From: Flavihumibacter sp965649495
GTDB taxonomy: Bacteria > Bacteroidota > Bacteroidia > Chitinophagales > Chitinophagaceae
Reading direction: 5' to 3'
NCBI GenBank assembly: GCA_965649495.1
Contig: CBFGLD010000001.1
Span: forward strand, 1-64,000
Length of the DNA stretch: 64,000 nucleotides
The position numbers and the translations under genes are program-made. Below, in pieces: positions 44,701 through 53,702 of this stretch (positions within the stretch are counted from its first letter, which is position 1; every line of letters begins with the position of its first letter). The notes under the pieces were generated by a model, which saw only the letters and a program-made list of their open reading frames with translations, was not told the DNA's origin and did not search any database.

Positions 44701-47022
44701 CTAGTTTTTCGTTATAGCTTCTTCCAGGTTATAAATGGTTGCGATCACCTGCATCAGGGCGGCTGTCTCCCGGGCATCTGCTGCAGGCTGGCGAGGGTAG
44801 TCACCTATGGAAAGCAACTCATCCCACTTCAGCTTCCCCTGACGGAAAAGTTGCAATTGCTCGGCATAATACGCTTCCAGTAATGCTAACTCTTTTTTCG
44901 ACGGTTGCCGGCACAACACCTGGCGGAAGGCCTGGCGGATCCGGTCCAGGGAATCCCGCTGCTGCAACACGAGTTGCTGGGCAAAAACGCGACTGGCTTC
45001 CAGCACCATCGGGTCGTTCAGCATTACCAATGCCTGCAGGGGCGTGCTGGTAACGGCACGCTTCACTTCACACTGGTCGCGGTTACTGGCATCAAAAATC
45101 ATCAGGGAAGGTGGCGGAACGGTGAGTTTGATAAACGTATACATACCTCTTCGGTACAGGTTACTGTCGCGGTCTTGTTTATAGTTTACCAACACTCCCC
45201 TTCCCGAACTGGCTGCCTCCCAGAGTCCTTTCGGTTGATAGGGTTTTACACTCGGGCCGCCCAGTGTCCGGTTCAGCAGGCCACTGCTTCCTAACACTAT
45301 ATCCCGGACGATTTCGGCTTTCACCCTTAGGCGTGGTGCGCGCGATAAATAAATATTGTCCGGATCGATCCTTAGTTGTGCCGGGCTCACGGCTGCCGAC
45401 TGGCGGTAAGTAGCGGAAAGTAATATCTTTTTCACCAGGTATTTAATATTCCAGTCGTGTTCCATGAAATCCACCGCCAGCCAATCAAGTAATTCGGGAT
45501 GGCTGGGCAACTCGCCCTGCATGCCGAAGTCGCCGCTGGTTTTTACTATTCCCTTACCGAAGATCTCCTGCCAGAGATGATTAACAAATACCCTGGCTGT
45601 GAGAGGATTGCTTTTATCGACCGTCCACTGTGCCAGGCCCAACCTGTTGGGTGCATATCGGGCAGTGTCGAATTTCATTACAGCTGGCAGGGAAGATGCT
45701 TCAACCCGCTCACCCGGCTGGTCGTATAATCCGCGGTTCAGCAGGTAGGTAGGCCGTAAGGTATCCAACTCACCCATTACAGATACCTGTACCGTATCAG
45801 GATGCTGCTTGTTTATGAACTGCATCATATTACGTACATCATCATCCGAAATTGACAATACTGGGGTCTTGGCTGGCTTTGAAACACTGACATCTCCTTC
45901 AAATCCCTGCTCTTTGCTGTTATTAAAAAACGCATAGAGACTAAAATAATCTTTCTGTGAAATGGGGTCGTATTTATGGTCGTGGCATTGTGCGCATTCA
46001 GCAGTCATGGCCAACAGCCCCTTGGAATAGGTCTTCACTTTATCAACCACATATTCTACACGATATTCTTCTGGTATGACGCCCCCCTCTTCTGTGTATT
46101 TATGGTTACGGAGAAATGCTGTGGCCAGCACCTGCTCTTTACTGGCCTGGGGTAGCAGGTCACCAGCCAGTTGCCAGGTCAGGAAACGATCATAAGGCAT
46201 ATTACTGTTGAAAGCGTGGATCAGCCAATCGCGGTAGGGCCACTGCGAACGGATATTGTCGTCCTGGTAACCGTAACTGTCGCTGTACCTGGAAATATCC
46301 AGCCAGTGGAGGGCCATTTTTTCACCAAATGATGCAGAAGACAGGAACTTATCGATCATCTTTTCATAAGCGGCATCGGAATGGTCTTTTTCAAAAGCGT
46401 CCATGGCAGCTTTGTCTGGCAACAAACCCGTAAGATCAATGCTGATGCGTTTGAGCAGCTGCTCGGAAGTGGCAGTACTATTAGGTTCCAGCTGTATACT
46501 TTGCAGTTTGGCGAGGATGAAATGATCGATCTCGTTGCGCGCCCAATCCTTGTTTCCGGTTTTGGGTAGCGGCTGTTTGACGGGAGGCAGGAACGCCCAA
46601 TGTTTCTCATACCGGGCTCCCTGCCGGATCCAGCTGGTAAGGATGGAAATCTCGCCAGGACTCAGGGTTCCCAGATGTGAACCGGGCGTTGGCATCTGGT
46701 ACGATGGATCGGTTGAGCTTACACGACGGATGAGTTCTGATGATTCAGGATCTCCGGGCACAATAGCGAAAGCACCGGGGCTCTCCCGCAATGGGGCAAA
46801 AGCGGAATCCTGGATATCAAGTCTTAATCCAGCCTCTCTTTTATTTACATCCGGACCGTGGCAGGTAAAACATTTATCAGAAAGGATGGGACGTACCTGG
46901 TAGTTGTAGCTGATCCTGCCCTCCGGAATATCCACGGAAGGATCAGCATTCCCGCTGCAAGCATACCAGCAAGCACAGGCAAGACCCACCAGGGCCATCA
47001 CAGACAAGGCCTTATAATTCAT
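44701..47022 (-). CDS. PSCyt1/DUF1549/DUF1553 planctomycete-type cytochrome protein
   Basis: A 773-residue probable lipoprotein (cysteine-rich N-terminus, ACSGNADP near Cys22). A PSCyt1 domain has a haem site, Cys51-Phe-Thr-Cys54-His55 (about 35-135). DUF1549 (about 160-365) contains HWLDISRYSDSYGY and a second CxxCH, CAQCHDHKYDP. DUF1553 (about 455-700) contains NPLTARVFVNHLWQEIFGKGIV, SHPELLDWLAV and MLNDPMVLEASR. First gene of a three-gene operon with DUF1501 and the DUF2231-like cytochrome. The family is abundant in Planctomycetes and Verrucomicrobia and has no known reaction; a role in redox-linked extracellular substrate processing is only inferred. Confidence 0.92.
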   Translation of the reverse strand: MNYKALSVMALVGLACACWYACSGNADPSVDIPEGRISYNYQVRPILSDKCFTCHGPDVNKREAGLRLDIQDSAFAPLRESPGAFAIVPGDPESSELIRRVSSTDPSYQMPTPGSHLGTLSPGEISILTSWIRQGARYEKHWAFLPPVKQPLPKTGNKDWARNEIDHFILAKLQSIQLEPNSTATSEQLLKRISIDLTGLLPDKAAMDAFEKDHSDAAYEKMIDKFLSSASFGEKMALHWLDISRYSDSYGYQDDNIRSQWPYRDWLIHAFNSNMPYDRFLTWQLAGDLLPQASKEQVLATAFLRNHKYTEEGGVIPEEYRVEYVVDKVKTYSKGLLAMTAECAQCHDHKYDPISQKDYFSLYAFFNNSKEQGFEGDVSVSKPAKTPVLSISDDDVRNMMQFINKQHPDTVQVSVMGELDTLRPTYLLNRGLYDQPGERVEASSLPAVMKFDTARYAPNRLGLAQWTVDKSNPLTARVFVNHLWQEIFGKGIVKTSGDFGMQGELPSHPELLDWLAVDFMEHDWNIKYLVKKILLSATYRQSAAVSPAQLRIDPDNIYLSRAPRLRVKAEIVRDIVLGSSGLLNRTLGGPSVKPYQPKGLWEAASSGRGVLVNYKQDRDSNLYRRGMYTFIKLTVPPPSLMIFDASNRDQCEVKRAVTSTPLQALVMLNDPMVLEASRVFAQQLVLQQRDSLDRIRQAFRQVLCRQPSKKELALLEAYYAEQLQLFRQGKLKWDELLSIGDYPRQPAADARETAALMQVIATIYNLEEAITKN

Positions 47023-47107
47023 ACGGCAAATAATCTTCTATAAATGTAACTTTATTTTGTACCCGAGGCAACCCCGGTTCTCCGAACGCCGTTTTGAAAT
47101 CCAAAGC

Positions 47108-47710
47108 ATGGATCCAACATACAAAACGGAGCAATCCCTTCAACAAATAGTAAGGGGTTGTATTGCACTGGAAAGGCAATGCCAGAAATGTTTTTACGAA
47201 CATTTTTACGGTTATGCCTTCACGGTATGTCACCGCTTTGTTCCTGATGAAGAAGAGACCCTGGAAGTTGTAAACGACGGGTTCCTCAAAATTTTTCGTG
47301 AGCTCGTTCATTTTAAACCCCATCATGTAACCCTGGAAGATTCCCTCAAAGCATGGATCAGGCGCATTTTCATCAACACCTCCATCGATCACCTCCGGCG
47401 TCATAAAATGACCACCATAGAGTTGAACGAAGCAACCAGCCAACAGGCGGCTAGCGTAATGCCCCCTGTGGCATTGGAAAGGCTATCCCAAAAAGAATTA
47501 ATGGAAATGGTAAGGCGACTGACGCCTGCGTACCGGATGGTGTTCAACCTTTTTGTTATTGACGGATATACGCATGAGGAAATTGCGGCATTATTGAATA
47601 TTTCTGCCGGCACCTCCAAGTCAAATCTTGCAAAAGCAAGGATTAATCTCCAGAAAATGATCTTAAAAGTACAGCAGCTAGAAACAGCTTATGGAAGAAG
47701 AGTTATATAA
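47108..47710 (+). CDS. ECF-type RNA polymerase sigma factor
   Basis: A 200-residue sigma-70 family factor with region 2 (about 20-90; FYEHFYGYAFTVCHRFVPDE, VVNDGFLKIFREL, WIRRIFINTSIDHLRRH) and region 4 (about 135-190; YRMVFNLFVIDGYTHEEIAALLNISAGTSKS). The ATG at 47108 is used; a TTG at 47057 would add 17 poor residues. The gene is divergent from the cytochrome trio with 85 bp between starts. Its 3' end overlaps the next gene by 20 bp, which encodes a membrane protein that is probably its anti-sigma factor. It may control both divergent operons. Confidence 0.92.
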   Translation: MDPTYKTEQSLQQIVRGCIALERQCQKCFYEHFYGYAFTVCHRFVPDEEETLEVVNDGFLKIFRELVHFKPHHVTLEDSLKAWIRRIFINTSIDHLRRHKMTTIELNEATSQQAASVMPPVALERLSQKELMEMVRRLTPAYRMVFNLFVIDGYTHEEIAALLNISAGTSKSNLAKARINLQKMILKVQQLETAYGRRVI

Positions 47711-48917
47711 ACATATGGACGACCTGTTCCGTGAGGCCGCCGACACCCCTGGCCCCCCGCCTACACCTGCAGCATGGCAAAAAATGGAAGCCCTGCTGGA
47801 GGAAGATCGGCGGCGCCGCAGGGTGGTAGCCTGGTGGTGGCTGCCACTGGTACTGATTGGTGTGGCTGCGGGAAGCTTTTATTACTTTGAACCACCGGCA
47901 ACAACAAGAGCCTTCCAACAAACAGCCGGCGGCAGGGGCCTGGTAAAGACTAAAGAAAATCCCTTTACCGTAAGCCCGGTTAATTCTGGCAAAGCGGCTC
48001 CTGAATTAATCACGCATACACCTTCAACAACGATGGACCAGGCATCCCCGTCAGCTAAAACAGATACGGTTATACCGGTACAACTGTTCAAAACTTTTAG
48101 GGAAGACAAGCCGATGGAATCGGAGAAAGACCTCGCTTTCGGGGATCTTTTCACCTTGAAGCATAGTCTTCCCGATTTTGTCGCAGCCATAAATTCTTCC
48201 AGCGGAGAAATATTTCCCCGCAGGATTAAATTGCCTTCCCAGATGCCGGATGCAGATAGTAGCGTAAAGAGTAGTGCAGACAATAAAAAAATACCGGAAA
48301 AGAAATCTTTGCCGGTGTTTATATATGCAGTTGCTGCCCCGGAAGCATCTTTTGTTCCTGGTAACCCGATGGGAAAACTTCGTCCGGCATATGGACTGGG
48401 ACTCGGATTCAACTTATCCCGACGTTTCTTTATCCAGGCAGGCATCCACTCTTCCACCAAAACCTATGGAGCCAAAGGATCCGATTATTATCCAAAAGAT
48501 GGTTCCTATTATAACAATGAACACATAAAGCTTACCTGGGTGGATGCAGACTGTGAATTATTAGAGATCCCGGTAATGGCTGGCTATAACCTCATCCAAA
48601 AAAAGAAAAGGTCGGTATATATTTCCGCAGGTTTCAGTTCAGCTATAATGAAACGCGAGTATTACGATTACCAATATACGCGTTATGGCCAACCCGCACA
48701 GTCCAGCCATACGTATAAAACAGGATCCTTTACACCTGTAGCCAATGTGGGACTGGCGGCAGGTTACCGGCAAAAGATCGGCAACCGGTTTTCTATCCTG
48801 GCAGCACCTTACCTGTTCCTGCCGGTAAAAGGTGTTGGGGAAGGAAAGGTAGAACTTGCTTCGGTGGGACTGCAGGCTGGACTGCTCTTCGAACCCTTCA
48901 ACGTCAAACAAAAATAA
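47691..48917 (+). CDS. Putative trans-envelope anti-sigma factor fused to an outer-membrane beta-barrel
   Basis: A 408-residue protein. A short cytoplasmic part (1-43; MEEELYKHMDDLFREAADTP, AAWQKMEALLEEDRRRR) precedes one transmembrane helix (about 45-66), a 140-residue Ser/Thr/Pro/Lys-rich linker (about 67-205) and a beta-strand-rich C-terminus (about 206-408; RPAYGLGLGFNLSRRFFIQAG, YISAGFSSAIM, ANVGLAAGYRQ) like PorT/outer-membrane barrel proteins. The 20-bp overlap with the sigma gene and the N-terminal layout suggest an anti-sigma factor. A single chain running from cytoplasm to outer membrane is unusual. The linker is long enough to cross the periplasm. Function is inferred. Confidence 0.75.
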   Translation: MEEELYKHMDDLFREAADTPGPPPTPAAWQKMEALLEEDRRRRRVVAWWWLPLVLIGVAAGSFYYFEPPATTRAFQQTAGGRGLVKTKENPFTVSPVNSGKAAPELITHTPSTTMDQASPSAKTDTVIPVQLFKTFREDKPMESEKDLAFGDLFTLKHSLPDFVAAINSSSGEIFPRRIKLPSQMPDADSSVKSSADNKKIPEKKSLPVFIYAVAAPEASFVPGNPMGKLRPAYGLGLGFNLSRRFFIQAGIHSSTKTYGAKGSDYYPKDGSYYNNEHIKLTWVDADCELLEIPVMAGYNLIQKKKRSVYISAGFSSAIMKREYYDYQYTRYGQPAQSSHTYKTGSFTPVANVGLAAGYRQKIGNRFSILAAPYLFLPVKGVGEGKVELASVGLQAGLLFEPFNVKQK

Positions 48918-48955
48918 AAGTTCGTCCAGGCAACCCTTAAGCTGGTTTTTACGCT

Positions 48956-49393
48956 GTGATAAAGGTGCAGAACAGATCATCCCTCTTGAAACCTTTGGTC
49001 CTGGTAGCCCTTTTGGCAATTGCCTTAACGGGCTACCTGTTTTACCTGTACCAGGAATCTCCTGCAGACCTTAATAAGTCAAAGCCTGATGTAAAAATGG
49101 ATGCAACGGAGTTGAGCTTTGAATTTTCTGTGAATGAAGCAAAGGCATCAGAAACGTATATCGGTAAGATTATAGAAACAGAAGGACCCGTTAAAGAAGT
49201 GGATACAGCATCACAAACGCTGGTCCTGGGAGATTCCACTTTCCCACTTTTGATCAGCTGCGCTTTGGCACCCTCGCAGCATAGGCAATTGAATAAGGTG
49301 CAACCAACCGGAAGGGTAAGGATTCGGGGAACCTGCACCGGCGTTTTAATGGATATTCAACTGAATAATGCCGTTTTGGTGGAAAACAATTGA
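48956..49393 (+). CDS. OB-fold (tRNA_anti-like) membrane-anchored protein
   Basis: A 145-residue protein with an N-terminal membrane anchor (about 11-31; LKPLVLVALLAIALTGYLFY) and a beta-rich domain of the tRNA_anti-like OB-fold type (about 48-143; ELSFEFSVNEAKASETYIGKI, VKEVDTASQTLVLGD, RVRIRGTCTGVLMDIQLNNAVLVEN). No ATG lies near the anchor, so the start is GTG at 48956 or 48965. Its stop overlaps the YceI gene region by a few bases. In other Bacteroidota such proteins sit beside YceI and DUF5777 genes. Role unknown. Confidence 0.78.
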   Translation: MIKVQNRSSLLKPLVLVALLAIALTGYLFYLYQESPADLNKSKPDVKMDATELSFEFSVNEAKASETYIGKIIETEGPVKEVDTASQTLVLGDSTFPLLISCALAPSQHRQLNKVQPTGRVRIRGTCTGVLMDIQLNNAVLVENN

Positions 49394-49395
49394 TC

Positions 49396-49950
49396 ATGTG
49401 GAGAATCATCATAATAACCATTCTGCTCCATTCCCTTACCAAGGCAGTTAATGCACAACGCTATCTTACCCGTAAGGCAACCGTAAGTTTTCAATCGCTT
49501 GCCAGCAAAGAAACTATCACAGCTACTAACAACCAGGGAATTTTCATCCTGGATACAGGCAGCCTGGTAGTGGAAGCTGCTGTGCTCATGCGCGGATTCA
49601 CTTTCCGGAAGGCTTTAATGCAGGAACATTTCAATGAGAATTATGTAGAAAGCGAAAAGTACCCGAAATCCATTTTTAAGGGTCGGATGACTGGAACTTC
49701 CCCCAACTGGGAACAGGACGGCACTTATACTGTTACCGTGGAAGGCACCCTTAACTTACATGGACAAACGAATCCAGTCAGTACAGAAGCCTTAATAAAT
49801 ATCAAAAGTAGAAAAGTATCTGCCAGCACCAGCTTCACTATCAAATTGAGCGACTACCGTATAAGTATACCTGCAGTGGTTACCAATAATATCAATAATA
49901 CCATCACCATCTCCTTCAAAACAGGAGAGTTACAACATACAAACCAATGA
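49396..49950 (+). CDS. YceI family periplasmic protein
   Basis: A 184-residue secreted protein: signal peptide (about 1-21, ending VNAQ) and a YceI-like beta-barrel (lipocalin-type), with FQSLASKETITATNNQG, FRKALMQEHFNENYVESEKYPKSIFKG and YTVTVEGTLNLHGQTNPV, the last being the characteristic YceI motif. YceI proteins bind isoprenoid lipids; the physiological role is poorly known. The ATG at 49396 is used; a TTG at 49390 adds two residues. The next gene's ATG overlaps its stop (ATGA), so they are translationally coupled. Confidence 0.88.
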   Translation: MWRIIIITILLHSLTKAVNAQRYLTRKATVSFQSLASKETITATNNQGIFILDTGSLVVEAAVLMRGFTFRKALMQEHFNENYVESEKYPKSIFKGRMTGTSPNWEQDGTYTVTVEGTLNLHGQTNPVSTEALINIKSRKVSASTSFTIKLSDYRISIPAVVTNNINNTITISFKTGELQHTNQ

Positions 49951-50855
49951 ACACCTTCCGATCCATCACAGCCGTAACATGGGCTTTTGCCCTGCTCCTG
50001 TTTCCTCTTTGGATGAATGCGCAGCAGCCCGAACGGTCACTCCTGGATCAACTTCCGGACAGTAACCAACAGGTTGTCAGGGTAAGCCAGGCGTTTCATT
50101 CCACCCGGGTGATCCAGTCGCCATCGATTGAAATGCTCCATAGGAAAAACCTGGATGTACGGATACTCCACCGCTTCGGGCAGCTGGACAATGGTATCAA
50201 AGAGTTGTTTGGACTGGATGAGGCTTCCATGCGGATGGGGCTGGACTATGGTATTACGGATCATTTCATGGTGGGAATTGGCCGCAGCACGTATAAAAAA
50301 GAATACGATCTGCTATTGAAATTCAGACCTGTGCAGCAATCCACAGGCAAAAAAAATTACCCGGTTTCGGTTGTCCTGGCAGGCGGAGCTATGGTACGCA
50401 CCGCAGACGAGATCAGCCTGGATGGGTATGAGGCCAGTACCCGGGACCGGACATCTTATTATCTGCAATTGCTGGCAGGAAGAAAATTCAGCAACAGGGT
50501 ATCTTTCCAGGTCATTCAGACCTTTGTTCATATGAGTTATGTAAACGATCCGCTGCTGGAGAAAAATATCTACGCCTTAGGAGCAGCTGCCCGGGTCAAA
50601 CTCTCCCCGCGTCTTTCCCTGACCCTTGATTATAACCATAACTTCATGAAACCGGCCGACGGTTACGAAGACCCGCTGGGCATCGGCCTGGATATTGAAA
50701 CAGGCGGACATGTGTTCCAGTTGCATTTCAGCAATGCCGTGGGTATGAATGAACGCGCTTACCTTACCGAAACTACCGATGAATTCTTCCGGGGTGAGAT
50801 CCGCTTTGGATTTAACCTCAGCCGCATGTTCCAGTTGGGAAATAGTCCTGAATAG
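49947..50855 (+). CDS. DUF5777 family outer-membrane beta-barrel protein
   Basis: A 302-residue exported protein (signal peptide about 1-25, ending MNAQ) with a beta-barrel pattern typical of DUF5777: FHSTRVIQSPSIEMLHRKNLDVRILHRFG, MRMGLDYGITDHFMVGIGRS, SLTLDYNHNFMKP, GHVFQLHFSNAVGMNERAY and RGEIRFGFNLSRMF. DUF5777 genes commonly follow YceI genes in Bacteroidota and often lie near c-type cytochrome genes. It is the last gene of the ECF operon; its ATG overlaps the YceI stop by 4 bp. Confidence 0.87.
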   Translation: MNTFRSITAVTWAFALLLFPLWMNAQQPERSLLDQLPDSNQQVVRVSQAFHSTRVIQSPSIEMLHRKNLDVRILHRFGQLDNGIKELFGLDEASMRMGLDYGITDHFMVGIGRSTYKKEYDLLLKFRPVQQSTGKKNYPVSVVLAGGAMVRTADEISLDGYEASTRDRTSYYLQLLAGRKFSNRVSFQVIQTFVHMSYVNDPLLEKNIYALGAAARVKLSPRLSLTLDYNHNFMKPADGYEDPLGIGLDIETGGHVFQLHFSNAVGMNERAYLTETTDEFFRGEIRFGFNLSRMFQLGNSPE

Positions 50856-50942
50856 ATCTTAACAAAGATTACTTTGCGTATTTAATACACATATATTGTA
50901 ACTTAGCCGGAGCAACCTTTACACAGGTCAAAACCGGTTAAC

Positions 50943-53084
50943 ATGAAACGAGCCATCAATCTTTGTCTTGCTCTGCTGCTTGCTGCAGTCGCATTTGCGC
51001 AGGAAATTCAATCGCCTTCTGGACAACTGTCACTAAAGTTCACGATCATCGACAGTATTCCCTACTATGAATTATATTTCAACAACAAACCCATTATCCG
51101 GCAAAGCCGGCTGGGACTGACCTTGGCCAATGCGCCCTCATTCCGGGAAGGGTTCATGATTAAAACCCAGCACACCGACAGTTTAAAAGAAACCTGGAAG
51201 CCGGTTTTGGGGGAAGAAAAAAGCATCACCAGTCATTACAACGAGCTGGCTGTTACACTTTACCAACCCTCGCAGTTGCGCGAAATCATTCTTCGCTTCC
51301 GCCTGTTCAATGATGGGTTGGGATTCCGGTATGAATTCCCGCAGCAAACCCGCCTGAATTACTTTGTTATTAAAGAAGAAGCCTCCCAGTTCATTTTAGC
51401 AGGTGATCATAAAGCCTGGTGGATTCCTGGTGATTATGATACAGAGGAATATAATTTTACCACCTCACTGTTATCGGAAGTGCCGGCACTATTCGATAAA
51501 AGTTATGATGGGAATGCTTCCCAGACGATTGTCCCGATGGCACTTCAGACACCCTTAATGATGAAAAGTTCAGACGGTGTTTATATTAACATCCACGAAG
51601 CAGCATTAATAGGGTATGCAGCAATGAACCTGGAACTTGAGCCAAAGAGCCATGTTTTACAAACCCACCTGACACCGGATGCACAAGGCAATAAAGGTTA
51701 TATCCAAACACCCTTCCATACCCCCTGGAGAACAATTGTGGTAACCGAAACGGCAGAAGCGATGCTGGCATCACGGCTGATCCTGAATCTCAATGAGCCT
51801 ACCCGGTATACCAGCACCGATTGGATCAAACCGGTAAAATATATCGGGGTCTGGTGGCAGATGTTCTGCCCAGGCCAGGGAAGCTGGAATTATACTAATA
51901 TAGATAATGTGCATTTGGGGATTACCGATTACAGCAAACTTCCCCCAAATAATACTCATGCCGCCAACAATGATAATGTGAAAAGGTATATAGACTTTGC
52001 TGCAAAACATGGATTTGATGGTGTATTGGTGGAAGGCTGGAACGAGGGCTGGGAAGATTGGTTCGGTAAATCCAAGGAATATGTATTTGATTTTGTAACT
52101 CCCTACCCCGATTTTGATGTGAAGATGTTAACTGGTTATGCGCGCGAAAAGGGGGTAAAACTGATCATGCACCACGAAACTTCAGCTGCTGCCACTAATT
52201 ATGACCGGCACCTGGATACAGCTTTCCGGTTTATGATTAATCACGGTTATGAAGCGGTGAAAACGGGTTATGTAGGCAATATTATTCCGCGCGGCGAACA
52301 TCATTACAGCCAATGGATGATCAACCATTACAATCGCGTGATCCAAAAGGCTGCGGATTACCGTATCCTGGTGAATTCACACGAGTCGGTACACCCTACC
52401 GGTCTGCATCGCACCTTCCCTAATGCCATTGCAGCCGAAGCTGCCCGCGGAACAGAATATGAAAGTTTCGGTGGTAATAATCCTGACCACACCACCATTC
52501 TCCCGTTTACCCGTTTGATGGGTGGACCGATGGATTATACCCCTGGTATATTTCAAACGAAATTCGATTACTACCAGCCGGGTGATACACGTTATGTGAA
52601 AACCACGCTGGCCAAACAGCTGGCACTCTATGTTACCATGTACAGCCCCCTACAGATGGCTGCGGACATTATTGATAATTATGAGCGTTTTCCGGATGCG
52701 TTCCAGTTCATCAAAGATGTGGCTGTAGACTGGGATACCACCCGAATCCTGGATGCTGAACCCGGTGATCATATCACCATTGCCCGGAAAGCGAAAGGCA
52801 GGGAAGAATGGTTCGTGGGCGGAATCACGGATGAAAATCCCCGAATTACCAGCGTCGATTTCAGTTTCCTGGATTCAGAGGATTGGTATATAGCTACTAT
52901 CTACGAAGACGCAAAAGATGCGCACTTCATTACCAACCCCATGAAATACCATATTTACCAGGTACTGGTGAATAAAAAGTCCAAACTGAACCAGCGCCTT
53001 GCTGCCAGTGGTGGCTTTGCCATCAGCATGAAAAAAGCCGGGAAAGAGGATATTCGTAAACGTAATCGACTAAGAGGTAAGTAA
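50943..53084 (+). CDS. GH97 family glycoside hydrolase (alpha-glucosidase, SusB-like)
   Basis: A 713-residue secreted enzyme (signal peptide about 1-19, ending AFAQ). The N-terminal beta-sandwich (about 20-285) carries SPSGQLSLKFTI and GLGFRYEFP. The TIM barrel (about 290-600) has GFDGVLVEGWNEGWEDWFG, HHETSAAATNYDRHLD, YEAVKTGYVG, NSHESVHPTGLHRTFPN and AARGTEYESFGGNNP. GH97 members are alpha-glucosidases or alpha-galactosidases; the Gly in KTGYVG, where retaining members have an Asp nucleophile, points to the inverting SusB-like branch. The gene is monocistronic, with a terminator 21 bp after the stop. Confidence 0.93.
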   Translation: MKRAINLCLALLLAAVAFAQEIQSPSGQLSLKFTIIDSIPYYELYFNNKPIIRQSRLGLTLANAPSFREGFMIKTQHTDSLKETWKPVLGEEKSITSHYNELAVTLYQPSQLREIILRFRLFNDGLGFRYEFPQQTRLNYFVIKEEASQFILAGDHKAWWIPGDYDTEEYNFTTSLLSEVPALFDKSYDGNASQTIVPMALQTPLMMKSSDGVYINIHEAALIGYAAMNLELEPKSHVLQTHLTPDAQGNKGYIQTPFHTPWRTIVVTETAEAMLASRLILNLNEPTRYTSTDWIKPVKYIGVWWQMFCPGQGSWNYTNIDNVHLGITDYSKLPPNNTHAANNDNVKRYIDFAAKHGFDGVLVEGWNEGWEDWFGKSKEYVFDFVTPYPDFDVKMLTGYAREKGVKLIMHHETSAAATNYDRHLDTAFRFMINHGYEAVKTGYVGNIIPRGEHHYSQWMINHYNRVIQKAADYRILVNSHESVHPTGLHRTFPNAIAAEAARGTEYESFGGNNPDHTTILPFTRLMGGPMDYTPGIFQTKFDYYQPGDTRYVKTTLAKQLALYVTMYSPLQMAADIIDNYERFPDAFQFIKDVAVDWDTTRILDAEPGDHITIARKAKGREEWFVGGITDENPRITSVDFSFLDSEDWYIATIYEDAKDAHFITNPMKYHIYQVLVNKKSKLNQRLAASGGFAISMKKAGKEDIRKRNRLRGK

Positions 53085-53104
53085 TGGCCCAGTTGTAATA
53101 TTTT

Positions 53105-53136
53105 AAAAAACTGCCGCTTATGCGGCAGTTTTTTTT
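53105..53136. terminator. Rho-independent terminator after the GH97 gene
   Basis: AAAAAACTGCCGC pairs perfectly with GCGGCAGTTTTTT across a TTAT loop, followed by more T. The A-run before the stem and the T-run after it make it usable in both directions, but only the plus-strand gene ends here. Confidence 0.92.
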
Positions 53137-53207
53137 GTAACAAAACAGGTGAGGCTGCATCCAACCAGAAAGAATCTCATTGATTTGTACGATTATCTAT
53201 CCGACAA

Positions 53208-53702
53208 ATGAACCAACAGCAACAGGAATTTGAACAAATATACCGGGAGTATTCGCCGGGTATACGGAAATTATGCCTGGGGTATACGGGTAATAACACG
53301 CTGGCAGAAGACCTGGTCCAGGAGAGTTTTATTGCAGCATGGAATAATATGCACCGTTTCAGGGGTGAAGCAAAGCTAAGCACCTGGATCTACCGGATAG
53401 CAGTAAATACCTGCCTGTCTTACCTCCGCAGGAACAGGATTCCTACCGAAAATATTGACGACCACCCCGTTTCCGAACTAACCGAGGAATACAACTTAAA
53501 AGAACAACAAGTTCAGCTATTGTATAAATGCATCAGTCAACTTGCGGAATCCGAAAGGCTCATCATTTCTATGGTGCTGGAGGACAAATCGTATGAAGAA
53601 ATCGCGGATATTCTCCAGATAAAAGAGGGGAACCTTCGTGTTCGGATCCACCGGATTAAAAAACAATTAACTGAAATCTATAATCGCCATGCAGGACTTT
53701 GA
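53208..53702 (+). CDS. ECF-type RNA polymerase sigma factor
   Basis: A 164-residue sigma factor. Region 2 (about 8-75) has YREYSPGIRKLCLGYTGN, LAEDLVQESFIAAWNN and STWIYRIAVNTCLSYLRR; region 4 (about 105-158) has ERLIISMVLEDKSYEEIADI and LQIKEGNLRVRIHRIKKQL. The 3' end overlaps the next gene by 14 bp, which encodes a four-helix membrane protein, probably its negative regulator. Its targets are not visible. The GH97 gene upstream is separated by the terminator. Confidence 0.93.
   Translation: MNQQQQEFEQIYREYSPGIRKLCLGYTGNNTLAEDLVQESFIAAWNNMHRFRGEAKLSTWIYRIAVNTCLSYLRRNRIPTENIDDHPVSELTEEYNLKEQQVQLLYKCISQLAESERLIISMVLEDKSYEEIADILQIKEGNLRVRIHRIKKQLTEIYNRHAGL

Noticed and set aside
50873..50906. 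TTTG and TAACTTAG as a promoter for the GH97 gene
   Set aside because: The -7 box has one mismatch and the spacing is not convincing, so it was not listed as a feature.
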